A stretch of 64,000 nucleotides of DNA from Epichloe hybrida (GCA_019022495.1 JAFEKR010000001.1:2356001-2420000); one strand, 5' to 3'; numbered from the stretch's first letter, positions 12,074 to 22,880 are shown. Translations and numbers: made by a program. Notes: generated by a model from the letters alone, not told the origin.

Positions 12074-13420
12074 TTCTTCTTTTCTTCTTTTCTTCTTTTC
12101 CAAAAATAGGAGAAATGCTAAAGCATCATCATTCTTGCTGCTAATAGTGCCGAGATCATCAAGATTGAGCATCCAGTTCGTGGTGATGATACCAGAGCGT
12201 GGGGTCCTCCCTATGCCACATACAAGTCAGAATCGAATGTAGAAGGGCCGGGAGAGGCTGCCTACTTTATTGGAGTACATCAAACCCATCTCCGTCTTTT
12301 CCGTCAGAGTGTACATGTACCACATGTTGCTGTTGTCTGACCTGCAATCACAGGCAAACCGAAACAAAAAGTCTCTTGGTCTCTCCTTCCAGCACAAAGA
12401 AGGTGTTGATATTCTGCACAGGCTTGTTGCCAAGTGCGATATCCTCGTGGAGAATTTTCTCCCCGGCACCCTGAAGAAGTACTCGATGGATTACGAAACG
12501 CTGCGCAAGATGAATCCTGGTCTCATCTATGCATCAATCACTGGGTATGGCCAAACGGGCCCGTACTCGAGCCGTGCTGGCTATGATGTCATGGTGGAAG
12601 CCGAATTCGGCTTGATGCACATCACCGGTCAGCGGGACGGTCCTCCCGTCAAGGTTGGCGTTGCTGTCACGGATCTTACGACCGGCTTGTACACCAGTAA
12701 TAGTATCATGGCGGCGCTGCTGGGCAGAGCCAAGACTGGCAAGGGCCAGCACATTGATGTGGCGTTGAGCGACTGTCAAACAGCCACGCTGGCTAATATC
12801 GCCAGCAGTTGTCTGATTAGTGGCAAGAAAGACTCGGGCAGATGGGGCACAGCACACCGTACGTATCAAATCCTCCTTCCTTTCCACTCATTCATCCAGC
12901 TCACTCAAGAGCAGCTTCTGTTGTCCCATATAAATCATTCAGGACCAAGGACGGCGATATTCTCTTGGGCGGCGGTAATGATCGCCTCTTCGGAGTGTTG
13001 GCCGACGGTCTTGGCAGGCCGGAATGGAAGGAGGATGCCAAATTCAGAACAAATGCCGACAGGGTTGAAAATCGTGATGAACTCGAGGCTATGATTGAGG
13101 CCATTTCACAGCAAAAGACGACAGAGGAGTGGCTCCAGAAATTCGAGGGCAGTGGCCTGCCTTACGCAGCTGTCAACGATGTGCAAGCCACGTTAAACCA
13201 TGAACACACAAAGGCACGGAACATGGTTGTAGAAATGAACCATGAAGCTTGCGGTCCGATCAAGATGGTGAATACTCCGGTCAAGTTCTCCGAAACCCAG
13301 CCCTCTATTCGTTCTGTGCCCCCGATGTTGGGACAGCACACCGATGAGGTGCTGGAGGAGCATCTTGGTCTCAGCAAATCCGACATCTCAGCATTGAAAG
13401 AGCAAGGCGTCGTCCGTTAG
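11707..13420 (+). CDS. CaiB/BaiF family (class III) CoA-transferase, probably mitochondrial
   Basis: Class III enzymes move CoA between carboxylic acids; mitochondrial members include succinyl-CoA:glutarate CoA-transferase (SUGCT). Five exons, 11707-11868, 11966-11997, 12148-12274, 12354-12858 and 12915-13420, join in frame to 443 residues. The N-terminus (MSTISRYLRHVIAARPARPS) is basic and lacks acidic residues, as in mitochondrial presequences. Family marks are GYRVLDMTRVLAGPYC, LLGDMGAEIIKIEHP, NRNKKS, NPGLIYASITGYGQTGPYS, GYDVMVEAEFGLMHITG and GQHIDVALSDCQ. The exact substrate cannot be told from sequence. Only 51 bp of original 5' flank precede this copy before the sequence becomes exon 4 of the upstream copy, so its promoter context is altered. 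Confidence 0.88.
12017..12068. repeat. CT microsatellite in intron 2, copy 2
   Basis: Identical in length and sequence to the tract at 10948-10999. Confidence 0.95.
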
Positions 13421-13819
13421 AACTAGATGCCTCAGATAAAATTCCAATAACGGTCCGTAATCCTGCTTTTGCTGGTGAAATAAAGGTGCCTTCATTATAA
13501 CAAAGGACGATAGTAGGAGCAAGTTGTCGTCACGTGACAGCTGCGTTTGCAGGTGCGACTCCATTCATTTCGTCTCACACCACCAACCATAGTAACCTCA
13601 GAGTAACAAGCGCAAACAATATAATTCCATCCACCAATTCACCTTGATTTGATCGAAACCCGAACGTCCATCAAAAAGGCAACTCAGATAGGCAGAATAG
13701 AGCACCTTTTCTTTGGCCATTGCTCATTGCTGATTCGGTCCTTACTCCTAAGTAGGCATCATCATCGCTACTAAATACATCAAGGGCTTCAGCACAACCA
13801 GGCCTCTCTACCAGCAAAC
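13421..13819. other. intergenic spacer
   Basis: Holds the 3' flank of the CoA-transferase and the 5' flank of the next gene on the same strand. No gene or repeat stands out. Confidence 0.5.
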
Positions 13820-15054
13820 ATGAACAACAATACTCATCCCTCTATGCAATCAACCAATGCTCCGAAACATTCTGACAGCAGCCAGCCGGCATACGTGCCA
13901 CAATTCAGTGCGACGAGTGCGCATATTCTCAGTCGCATTCGCAGCACAGGCAGCAGCAGCACGTCGTTCACGCCGAATGGAAGTTTTCCGAGTAGGGGGA
14001 ACAGTCCTCGGAAAGACAAGCGGTTCAGCTCGGATACTTCAACCACAGTCGCTCTACCCAATAACGCAGCGACGCAGAGCAATTGCAGTGCGACAGAAGT
14101 TTGTCAAGACCGCATTGCTGCAATTTCGTCAAGACTTAAGCGGAAGCGCAGCTCAAGGTCCGATGTGCCCGACTTTACCCAGAGCACCATGTCATTTCCT
14201 CCAGCGAAGGCTTCGTCTACCTCTGCTGCAACACCCTTTTTACAGCCACCAGCACTACTGAAGGACCCAGCCGTCCCCGAGGTCCAAATTTCCATGCCAG
14301 GTGGCAGTTGCTCAGTGCCAGGAACAGTAGATGTCACTCAAGAGCATAGATTGTCCTCGATGGCAGATGGGATCGTCCCCGCAAGGCCAGAACTTCTGGG
14401 ATTTTACGCCGGCGAGGCGTCGGATTTGGCAGTGAGTGATGGCTCAACGGACAATGTTTGTAGCTGTCTGGCTAACTGTTCAATCTGAAGCGCACGCAAT
14501 ACTTTATGCAGAAGAAACGCACAGATCTATTGAATATTCTGTCGTTTTGCGACCAACTTCACCCTCAGCTCTTGGTCGATATCATGGTTTCAGTGTCCAA
14601 AAGACATCCTGACTTGCCGATATTCGGCTCTCCAGACTGGGAAAAAACACTCCATGACTCGCTAGGTTTGCAGACAGAGTCGGTCAAGAGCGATCCTCGC
14701 CCAATGGGGAGGCCGAGACATGGCCACACCATCGTGAACCCGAAGGCGCGCCAACGGCAAAAGAATGCGAAAAGGGTGCTCAGGCGTCTGATACTTGCCC
14801 AAAACGAAGGCAACGCGCCATCAATTAAAAAAGAAGAAAGAGATGGAGAAGAAGAAGGGGAGGATGAGGAGGGGGCAGTTGAGGAAGACTCTCTCCCTCC
14901 TTCTTGGCCAGAGGCTGGGAAGGGGCTGTACTCGAAATTGCCTCCAGAGACGGAGGACAGAAGGTTCTTGGCAGACGACGACGACGACGAACCGTTTAGC
15001 CAATTCATGGTGGACAGGTTTGGAAAGCCAGTTGTCGTATCGGCGTGTGCATGA
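13820..15054 (+). CDS. unrecognised hydrophilic protein with acidic C-terminal tract
   Basis: I do not recognise a named family. Two exons, 13820-14431 and 14491-15054, flank a 59-bp intron with GTGAGT donor; they join in phase 0 to 391 residues. The first 200 residues are Ser/Thr/Pro/Ala-rich and look disordered, with a basic cluster SSRLKRKRSS that could be a nuclear signal. Exon 2 begins RTQYFMQKKRTDLLNILSF and continues through a region predicted helical by eye, including QLLVDIMVSVSKRHPDLPIF; this is the part most likely to be a folded domain. A basic stretch (KARQRQKNAKRVLRRL) precedes a Glu/Asp-rich segment and an FSQFMVDRFGKPV tail. A nuclear chromatin or RNA role would fit the composition but is only a guess. 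Confidence 0.7.
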
Positions 15055-15498
15055 ATTCATACCCACTAGCCTCCCACTCATATCGTTTGTACTTTAGAGG
15101 ATCCCATGAGCTATCACTTGGAACACTTCCACAAGTAGCTCCTTGGGGAAGTCCGAACCTGACGGACAGGTGGAAGATTCTCTTGAAGCTTCATTCAACA
15201 GACACGGGCTCAATGCGAAAGGCTAGTAACAGAGAAGTATTATACATGGCCGGTAGATTTCAGAACTTGTGGTGGCTAGCTAATATGCAACCTCGTCGAA
15301 GAGGCAAGGAAACTGATTATTTACATCATGCCGAAATCACCGACGCCAAAAGATACTGTGGGATGCAAACGCTAGATGGACTCCTCTATACCACATCCTT
15401 TTTTACCTTTACCCCTTCCACCGTGAGACCGTTGGCGACGTCCGCCAGGTATTAACAAATATTTCGCGACTAGGATTTCCGGCCCTACGGGAGGACGC
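15055..15498. other. convergent intergenic spacer
   Basis: 3' flanks of two convergent genes. Nothing else is seen. Confidence 0.5.
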
Positions 15499-16419
15499 TT
15501 AGTGGCAGTGGCAGTCGAAGGTGGACAGGAGGGACTTGACGATGCCGCCAACGAGGCAGAGCAAGCCGTCGATGACGTGGGCAACGACGTGCTTGGCAGC
15601 GTTGATGGTCAGGACAACGTTGGGAAGGATGCAGAGGCCGACGAGGCCGTTGATCTCGGCACCGATCTCAGCATCGACGTCGATGTAGTTCTTGCATCCC
15701 TTGGCACAGTGGGCGACACAGTCGAAGTTGCACCTTCCGAGGCCGAGCTTGCAGGTGAGGCCGTTGACGATCTTGAGGAGGCCGAGAGAGAGGTTGGCCT
15801 GGACATCGGCAGAGATGGTAGCAAGGCCGAGGATGTCGGTGTTGAAGGCAATGACGGCGTCGACGAGGCTCTCGAGGTAGAGACCGTTCAGACCGGCGCA
15901 GACGTTCTTGAGGTCGGCGCTGATGTTGGCGTTGAGGTCGATCTCGACCTGGGCAGCAATCTCGAGCTCAATGTCGGCAGAGGCACAGAAGGTGACGGTG
16001 TCGAGGCTGGCCTGGCAGTACTCGTGGTGAGGGTCGTACTTGACGATCTTGGTAGGGGAGGCAGCACAGAAGGTGCCGAGCTTGACATCGACGGTAGCGA
16101 AGACGCTGACGTCGGGCTCGGGCCAGGCACCGGTCAAGATGTCACCAACACAGATGTTGGCAACGAGGTCGAGGGTCTGGCCGGGGGCACAAGCGCAAGA
16201 CTTGGTCCAGGGGCAGTAGCTCATGGTCTTGGGGCACTTGTAGCCAGAGTGCTTCTCGCGAGCCAGGTTCAGGTCGATATCGGCGTTGACATCAACCTTT
16301 GCGTGGGCGATGGCGGCAACCTCGACATCAGCATTGACGTCGACGTCGGCCCCGAGGCCAATGAGGCTGTGGGCAGAGGCAATGGCGGCGAAGCCGGCGA
16401 CAGAAGTAATGAAACGCAT
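15499..16419 (-). CDS. secreted cysteine-rich protein, unknown function
   Basis: The 306-residue product begins with a clear signal peptide (MRFITSVAGFAAIASAHS), then a stretch of alternating Asp/Val/Ala/Asn (GADVDVNADVEVAAIA) that is repeated in shorter form further along. I count 18 cysteines in the mature part, an even number, including a CPWTKSCACAPG cluster and a CKLGLGRCNFDCVAHCAKGC cluster. This suggests a disulfide-stabilised secreted protein. The gene is a single exon with strongly biased codons (C or G in third position, GAC/GTC/GCC repeatedly), as in highly expressed fungal genes. The bias also creates a 312-codon open frame on the opposite strand. It could be a wall-associated, conidial or effector-like protein; I recognise no named family. 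Confidence 0.85.
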   Translation of the reverse strand: MRFITSVAGFAAIASAHSLIGLGADVDVNADVEVAAIAHAKVDVNADIDLNLAREKHSGYKCPKTMSYCPWTKSCACAPGQTLDLVANICVGDILTGAWPEPDVSVFATVDVKLGTFCAASPTKIVKYDPHHEYCQASLDTVTFCASADIELEIAAQVEIDLNANISADLKNVCAGLNGLYLESLVDAVIAFNTDILGLATISADVQANLSLGLLKIVNGLTCKLGLGRCNFDCVAHCAKGCKNYIDVDAEIGAEINGLVGLCILPNVVLTINAAKHVVAHVIDGLLCLVGGIVKSLLSTFDCHCH

Positions 16420-19183
16420 GTTGATGGAATTAATTATTAGAGAGGTCCGGGCAGGGTGATGATGATGATGCTCTGCAAGACAAGCAGCGGGAAGGGGTCA
16501 GAATTGAACGAGTGACTGAGCGAGTTTGTAAAACAGAAAGAGAGCGAACGACGAAGCCGGAGGCGTTCGAAGGTAGATGCTGCTGTAAAAAAATTGTCTT
16601 GAGGATGGGGAGGAAGGGAATCGGAAAGCAACGAGAGGTTATCACGTCGAGTTATATACTATATCCGTTCACAACGCATCTGGGACTTTTGCCTTCCCCT
16701 GACCCTGCCTGCATTGTATCCCATCACCTCGTCACGCCACGCCACGCCACGCCACGCCATGCCATGCCATGCCTCCTAGATTGGCAAAGAAGAAAGGGAA
16801 AAAAAAAAAATTAATGACCCTAACCGAGTAACGTATCGTGCATCCCCTGAACTATTCCCTCACCAGACGAGCTAACGACTCCTGACCCCCGGTCTTGAGA
16901 TTTGAACACGACGTGCTTTTGCTTCCCGGTTCAGCGCAGAGCAGATTACATGGTAGACTCAGACTGTTTCTCCAACACACAATCCATTCCCAATTTACGT
17001 GCATACTGAAAAGACCCCGCCCCGGGTGGTCAACGCACATCCGCCACCGGAGATGTGCCCTTTTTTTTTTTTTTTTTTTCTGTTCTTAAAAATAAAATCA
17101 CGCTTTGCGCGCGCAAATTTGACATGTCATGGTGAAAAGGAAAGGAAAGCAGGGGCGACGGGGACGGGGTCGGAGTCTACGGATCGGTGATGGATGACAC
17201 GAACGATGCTCATGACAGATGCATGCTGATGCTGACTGAAGCTAGACTGGGTCGGTCGGCAGATGAACAAATTGTGCCTGCCGGGCCTGCCATGTAATAG
17301 ACTGAAGGAAGCCGCATACATGTAGGTCCGCGCCGCACCGTACGGGCCAGGGCAGGGGGGCTGAGCTGACGGGTTGATTACATATTAATTTACAGCTGAT
17401 GCGGCCCCCCCCCCCGGAGAAATGCACGTCGAGAATTTCAGCACCACCTACATACATGTATGTACGGATTAGGATTAGGATTACAGCCTGTCACTGTAGC
17501 TAGATGAGGGGGGGGAGGGCCTTGGCACGAGTATGTACAAAATAGCCCAGAATTCGATGGATTGGTTTCAGGCCGCTCGCTTATGGGCCATGGTTCACCA
17601 ATCGTTGGCTTGCTTCTTTTTGGAATCGTGAGGGGGGAGTGTGGCGGGGGCGTTTTGAACGTTGACACGGGCGCCTGTCTTTCCTTTTTCCTTGTCCTTG
17701 GTTCCTTCCTTTTCGGGGGTCTCTAATGCATCTCATGTCTCAGTCGAAAGGGGCATGTTTTTCTCCTTGGTCGCAGCGCGCGTGGGGGTGGTGTGAGCCG
17801 TTGGCACTCGCGTGATGGATTTCGGCGATTTGATCATGTAAATATGGCGTCAATAGATGACATGGCCGTTGGCCGTTTTGGACGGACTGATTTTAATGTA
17901 ATGGGCCAATATCGCTTGTTCTCGGTGGCGATTGCGATTGCGATTGCCATGGACATTGACTCTCCCGACCATCCCGACCAGTCCCGGCAGCGCGGATCAT
18001 CAACAAGATTGCGCGCGGAGTTGCGCCCCGGTCTGCCCATCACTCACATACATGCATACAATAGTCCGTGGCGTGGCGCTGTACCTTGCACATCAGAATC
18101 CATTCCCATGGCCCCAGGTGAGACATGGACAGATAAAAGAGGACAAGGTTGGAAAGCAAGAAGAATTGAGAAAGGCATCGGCACCAGGGACAAGTCCAGA
18201 CTCGACATGACCATTTCTGAGCGCCAAAGGCAAGTAATAAGCAAAAAAAGGAGGTACGGGCGCGGCACTGAGCCCGTACAACTTGTTCCCAATCAACTCG
18301 TGGCCATTCTTCTTTGGAGAACCTTGGACTCAATCCATCGAGTGCATGTGCTGCTCCAACGTCAACTGGTGGTCAGCTGGTGGTCCACGCTGCCTCGGAT
18401 GTCCAGTTTCCGCGTCTTTATTATTATGCCGTCTTATCTCCTCCTCCGTATTCCAATCCGATACACCTTGGCCCAAATCCCCCATTGCCCCCATTACAAT
18501 AGTCGGCTTGCGCACAAACAAGTTGTGCCGCAAAGACAGGATACACGCACGCTGGCACGATGTCACGAGGTACATATATCCCTCACCTTCATTTGTTCAG
18601 GTGGTTGCGGCTGGGCTCGCGCTTGCACTCGCAAATTACATTGCCATGTCTTACATCTGGTTCCTTTAAGAGGACATCTGCCCCGTACGGAGCAAGGCAT
18701 GTCTCTGCTCCAACAACAACAAGAAGAAGGATCCCTGTCATGGACCCCTCCAGAAGATTGTATGAAGAAAGACGGCTCAGACTTGCCTTTAAACGACGTC
18801 ACTGCCATTGTCTGCAGGAATGGCTGAACCCAGTCCCGATCGAAGTCCAAAATAGAAGGGTTATGCTGCGCCAACCTTGAGGCGCCGGCCTGCAAAACAC
18901 ACAAGTATCTTGTCTACTTCCGACAAGGTGTGTGTGTCCAGCCATCTTGGACCACAAAGGCTCGGAAGTATCTGTTTGCCATCATCATTGCCGCCATGTG
19001 TGTGTGACCCTTCCTGCATCTCTCTCCCTTCAGTTCTTGAACTTGTTTGCTTTGATATTTATTTAGCGTGGTCCCAACAACTGCGGCCTGGCCGGCACTT
19101 GCCGTCGCCTCTGGTGGCAGTGCTTGCGCTGAAGGTAGTCCAAATAGTGGTGTGGTGAAGGTGCCGGCGGGTGGTGGGTGGCA
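16420..19183. other. 2.8-kb gene-poor region upstream of the secreted protein gene
   Basis: It carries a pentanucleotide repeat (16733-16772), several homopolymers (A run near 16800, T run near 17060, C run near 17405), CATGTATGTAC-type repeats near 17450-17465 and a TATA-like stretch near 16654-16668 about 240 bp before the minus-strand start at 16419. A 344-codon frame (17793-18827, plus) has no recognisable domain and is probably chance. An untranslated RNA is possible but nothing in the sequence shows it. Confidence 0.5.
16733..16772. repeat. pentanucleotide repeat (CACGC)5(CATGC)3
   Basis: Five CACGC units are followed by three CATGC units. The CACGC unit is the complement-phase of the GTGGC repeats at 54361-54385 and near 4183-4201. 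Confidence 0.95.
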
Positions 19184-21113
19184 TCAGGGTGAAATGAGCG
19201 CCGTCCCCTTGACCTTGCCGCTCTCCATCTTGGCTGTTCTAGCACCAAATTGAATCTGTGCACCTGCATTAGTCTTTGGTGCCCTCCTTTTGCTCCCATC
19301 TTACGTCGCCACTCTCATCACCCCTTGCGGGCCAGAGGTGACGTGGTACTACTCACAGCACGTTTCTTCTCCCGCGCGACCGCTGTCATTCCCAGCTCTT
19401 GAGCAAGGAGACGAAGTACTCGTTTTCCCGGCTCTGATGCCTCACCTTCGACCTCTTGGTTCGCGAAATCGCACTTCTCCCATACAGGTAGCCCAATGGC
19501 CCATCTTACAAAGTCCTCGTCGAGGTACGGGAAGCGAACTTCCTTCTCCCAGTGAGCCGTGACTCGATCGTCACGACCGAGATTTCGTTTGCCCAGACGA
19601 CTTACATCGAGCTTCAACTCCTCAATCAGCCCCTCATAGTTTGGACGGCGGCTGAAGGCCGTGGCGTGTCGTATGTATCCTCCGAAGAGCTCATCGGCAC
19701 CTAAGCCCGAGAGCAATACTCGAGCTGTCGTTTTATACGGTTGAGGTGGAAACTCGGTGACGGTCTGACAAAGCCCATCCCCTCGTGCTGCAAAATACAG
19801 CGCAAATGCAATAGATAGATCCATCTCTGTGTTGTGCGGGTGCATCAGCTCGACTACCTCGGACCGATGATCACAAGCAAGAGAGAACGGAACATTGACC
19901 TGCGAGCTTCGTTAGTGACTGAACAAGTCCTCCGCGCGTGGGTCATTTGGCAAAAGGGATGATAGCCGACTCGATGACGCATATCGTAACCAGGCGAAAC
20001 CTGCGCTTCGGGCAGACCTGCACGAGCTCTGCCAACGATTTCCTCCCTGTGATGCGATCAGGACATAACTCATACAGCGCATCCTGCGACATGCCCTTGT
20101 GTTGCGCTGCAATCCTGGGGTTCTCAAAAGCTACATTGAGTAAATCGATAGGCTGGTCATCAGGCAGTAAATCACTTGCAAGACGAGCCAGCACCGTACA
20201 GTCGAGCCCGCCGGAAAACAAAACGGCCACTCTTGCGTCACCCGTCGTCGCACCCGGAGGTACCGGCACCTGCAGCACTCGCAATCGCAATGACTGAGCA
20301 AGGCGATGATGCAATTGCTGAATAACCTCAGACTGCTTTGTGAGGTGAAAACGTGGCAGTAACATTGTGCAATTAAACGCTCCAATCCCTGAAATCTACC
20401 CATGCAGCGACACAAAAGGCAGGCAAGCGGTTAACAATCTCTTGACACGTAGTCGTGATGGTGATCCGAATCAAACTTACAAACGAGTCATCGTCAACCC
20501 ACTCATGCCTGATCGGTACATACTCGCTTGGCTGCATCTCAATGTCTGCACTAGGCAATTGCAAAACATAGATTCCGTCAGCTTCAACCTCGGTCCAGCC
20601 TACACTGGGGGGGGAGTCAGCAATGCTCGCCAGAAGAAATGGATTCCCAGGCTTGACCAGCAAAGAGCGCCTTCCCAACCGATCTCGTCCGTAGTAAAGG
20701 CGCTTTGCAGCTTTCTCATAATAGATGAAGGCAAAGGGGCCCTCGATTCCTCGGAGAACATCCAGCACGCTTTCGCCGCCATCCTTCGACGGGTGGCTAC
20801 TGGCCTCTCTCAGCAGGGGCAGGATGGCTTCTCCGTCGTTGCCCTGGACCTCGCGACCCCGGATCTTCCAGGCCTCCCCGTTCCAACAGAGCACACACTC
20901 AGTGGTTTCGTCCACAAGAGGCTGCTTCGCAACATGGTCTCCTCGGAGAGACAGCACCGTGGAGGTGAAGGCTAGTGTCGTGGCATAGCCATCGGCCAAG
21001 CATGTCGTGACGGTGCCCTGATGGTCGGGTCCGCGATTCCGCAGGCGACGTTGGAGAGCAGCAGACTTGGGGCATTTTCCAGCTGTATAGATTGCAGCAT
21101 GGATGCCACACAT
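19184..21113 (-). CDS. asparagine synthetase domain protein (ASNSD1 / YML096W type)
   Basis: This is an N-terminal glutamine-amidotransferase fused to an asparagine-synthetase-like ATP pyrophosphatase domain, of the divergent type seen in human ASNSD1 and yeast YML096W, whose function is unsettled. Four exons read 21113-20481, 20395-19991, 19899-19357 and 19255-19184, for 550 residues. Met1-Cys2 (MCGI) supplies the candidate amidotransferase nucleophile and fixes the start. The synthase domain shows the ATP loop as SGGLDC, where true synthetases have SGGLDS, then ELMHPHNTEMDLSIA, LSGLGADELFGGY and EVRFPYLDE. The tail IQFGARTAKMESGKVKG was located by splicing over a 101-bp intron. Intron 2 needs a GTTACG donor, which is non-consensus, but it preserves frame and the expected RLVNVPF join. 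Confidence 0.85.
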
Positions 21114-21732
21114 TTTTCGGCCTGCTGGTGCCTGTGCCGTCTGTTGTTGTCGACTCCAAGATGGCAGCAACAGCTGCAAAACATTTCGGGAAGCAGCGGC
21201 CCACCTTTCTCTTTCCTCCGGCCCAGCTAATTATTAGTAAGTTGAGTCAAGTCAGCTTACATACAGATTCCCACCCAGCGTTGGCTCGTGCAGTTTGGAA
21301 GCGCTAGTGCCATCTGGATCCGTTGCTTATTATTATTATTATCCTGCGCGGAGCTACAAGTTGATTCCGAGTAAGCCAACGAGGCCATTCTTCGCGTCAT
21401 AATGACCTTCGATGTAGGGTCACTGCCGAGCCAGTGCCGACCACGCTGGCCCGCATCGAGTACTAGCGTCTGACCGTACATGATCAGCGCCGCGGTAGTA
21501 GTAAGCCATGCCACGATAAGTCAGGGAAAGCGAAGTGATCCCTGATATGTGTACGTCCACGTCATGGAGGGTAGGTAGACGTGGACGGCAGGTATAATCT
21601 GACAATATATAAACGGTCATCCAATCCTTAACCCCCCGACATGTATCTCCGTCCCGAACAGCTTTCTCCAACATTGCTACAACAACAAGTCTCTGCCTCT
21701 TTCTTCCTCTGAATAGAATAATAATCATCGCC
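21114..21732. other. divergent promoter region
   Basis: Separates the minus-strand synthetase-like gene from the plus-strand SGNH hydrolase. It holds a short ATT/TTA repeat near 21329-21342. No gene is visible. Confidence 0.5.
21606..21613 (+). promoter_or_regulatory. TATA-box-like element of the SGNH hydrolase gene
   Basis: TATATAAA lies about 120 bp upstream of the predicted start codon, a plausible distance for a fungal TATA element with a short leader. No other support. Confidence 0.4.
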
Positions 21733-22620
21733 ATGGCACCGCTTTTACGAATGCTCAGCCAGCTGGCCGTTGCCAGCTTGGCCCTGATCTCCACCGGTTA
21801 GTCCACGCAGCCAGGATCACCAGGGGGCCAAGTGAAGGAACATTTCACTGACATGAATCAATCAGCCAAGTCATCATCCACTCCATCCCAGGGAGACGTC
21901 GAGTCTGACGTCGTCGCAGCAGCCAAGGTCCCTCTCCGCCTCATGCCCCTCGGAGCATCCATCACGTACGGCGTGGGCTCCTCTGATGGCAATGGCTACC
22001 GCAAGGACCTGTACGACCTCCTCACCAGGAGCGGATACACCGTGGACATGGTCGGATCTCGCAAGCACGGCACCATGAAGGACAACGAGAACGAGGGTTG
22101 GCCCGGCTTGCGAATCGAGCAAGTCCAGGCCAAAGCCGAGGCCGCCGTGCCGAGTCGCCTGCCCAACCTCTTCACGCTCAACGCCGGCACCAACGATTGT
22201 GTGCAAAACTTCAAGATCAGCTCTGCTGGCCAGCGAATGAGCAACTTGCTCGAGTACGTGTGGAAGGCATCTCCCGGCTCCACCGTCATCCTGTCCACCC
22301 TCGTCATGAACCTCAACGGCGCCACCGAGGCACGCGTCAAGGATGTCAACAACCAGATCAGAGCCCTGGTCAGCAAAGAGGCAGCCGCCGGCAAGAGAAT
22401 CGTCCTCGCCGAGATGCACGGCTCCGACGGTCCCCAGAGAGGAGACATCGGCCCTGACGGCACTCATCCTACTGATGCTGGATACGACAAGATGGCCAAA
22501 ATCTGGTCCCGTAGCATCCAGACTGCTGCCAGCAAGGGATTCTTGCAGGCACCCAGATCTGTCCCCAAGATTGGAATGTACACGCGTACCACGCCATTAT
22601 GGACCATCAATGTACAGTGA
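21733..22620 (+). CDS. secreted SGNH/GDSL-type hydrolase
   Basis: Members of this superfamily are serine esterases or acetyl-hydrolases, often acting on plant or microbial polysaccharides (CE3-like). Exon 1 (21733-21796) encodes a signal peptide (MAPLLRMLSQLAVASLALIS). A 69-bp intron is followed by exon 2 (21866-22620), giving 272 residues. Block I reads LMPLGASITYG with the nucleophile Ser in place of the GDS form. Block III reads NAGTNDC, and block V reads DGTHPTDAGY with the catalytic Asp and His. The oxyanion Gly is likely in the GWPGLRI segment. The C-terminal 15-20 residues (MYTRTTPLWTINVQ) do not look like the family and may be a lineage-specific tail. Substrate is not determinable by eye. 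Confidence 0.88.
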
Positions 22621-22880
22621 AACCGACGGATATAACATGTAGCTCAGTTTTAGTCCGTGTTAAAAAGTCGGACCTGATTTTTATTGTTCCAAGCGGGGTC
22701 AGATTGAAGCAATGTCAGGACTCTAATAAAAAACAAGTAGTAATGTGTACTTTCAAAGTTACCACCTCGCAGCAGTTCGTTTGACAACCCACCCTCCGCA
22801 ACAAGCCCAACTACCAATCGATCAATTTCACTCACCCCGGGTGATTAAATGCAAATAGAGGCCGCTCTCCCAGTCCCAAA

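Larger units (their letters stand above)
10587..12724. repeat. perfect tandem direct duplication, 1069-bp unit, two copies
   Basis: Copy 1 is 10587-11655 and copy 2 is 11656-12724. I compared the two blocks at the ends, at every exon and intron junction and through the long CT microsatellite, and found no difference. Position pairs always differ by exactly 1069. The join reads GGGC|CCGG, the left flank reads ATT|CCCGG and the right end reads GGGC|AGAG, so only about 1 nt of homology marks the breakpoints. The unit carries the CoA-transferase start codon, its first three introns and most of exon 4. Confidence 0.95.

Noticed and set aside
10587..13420. The duplicated CoA-transferase as one long fusion gene
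   Set aside because: Copy 1 exon 4 runs into a stop after the junction (11738-11740), so a continuous double-length reading frame does not exist.
15502..16440. Long plus-strand ORF (312 codons) as a gene
   Set aside because: It mirrors the minus-strand secreted-protein gene, which has a signal peptide and cysteine pattern; codon bias explains the open antisense frame. Kept only as a low-interest finding.
17793..18827. 344-codon plus-strand ORF as a gene
   Set aside because: No domain, no signal, erratic composition, and several shorter frames overlap it on both strands.
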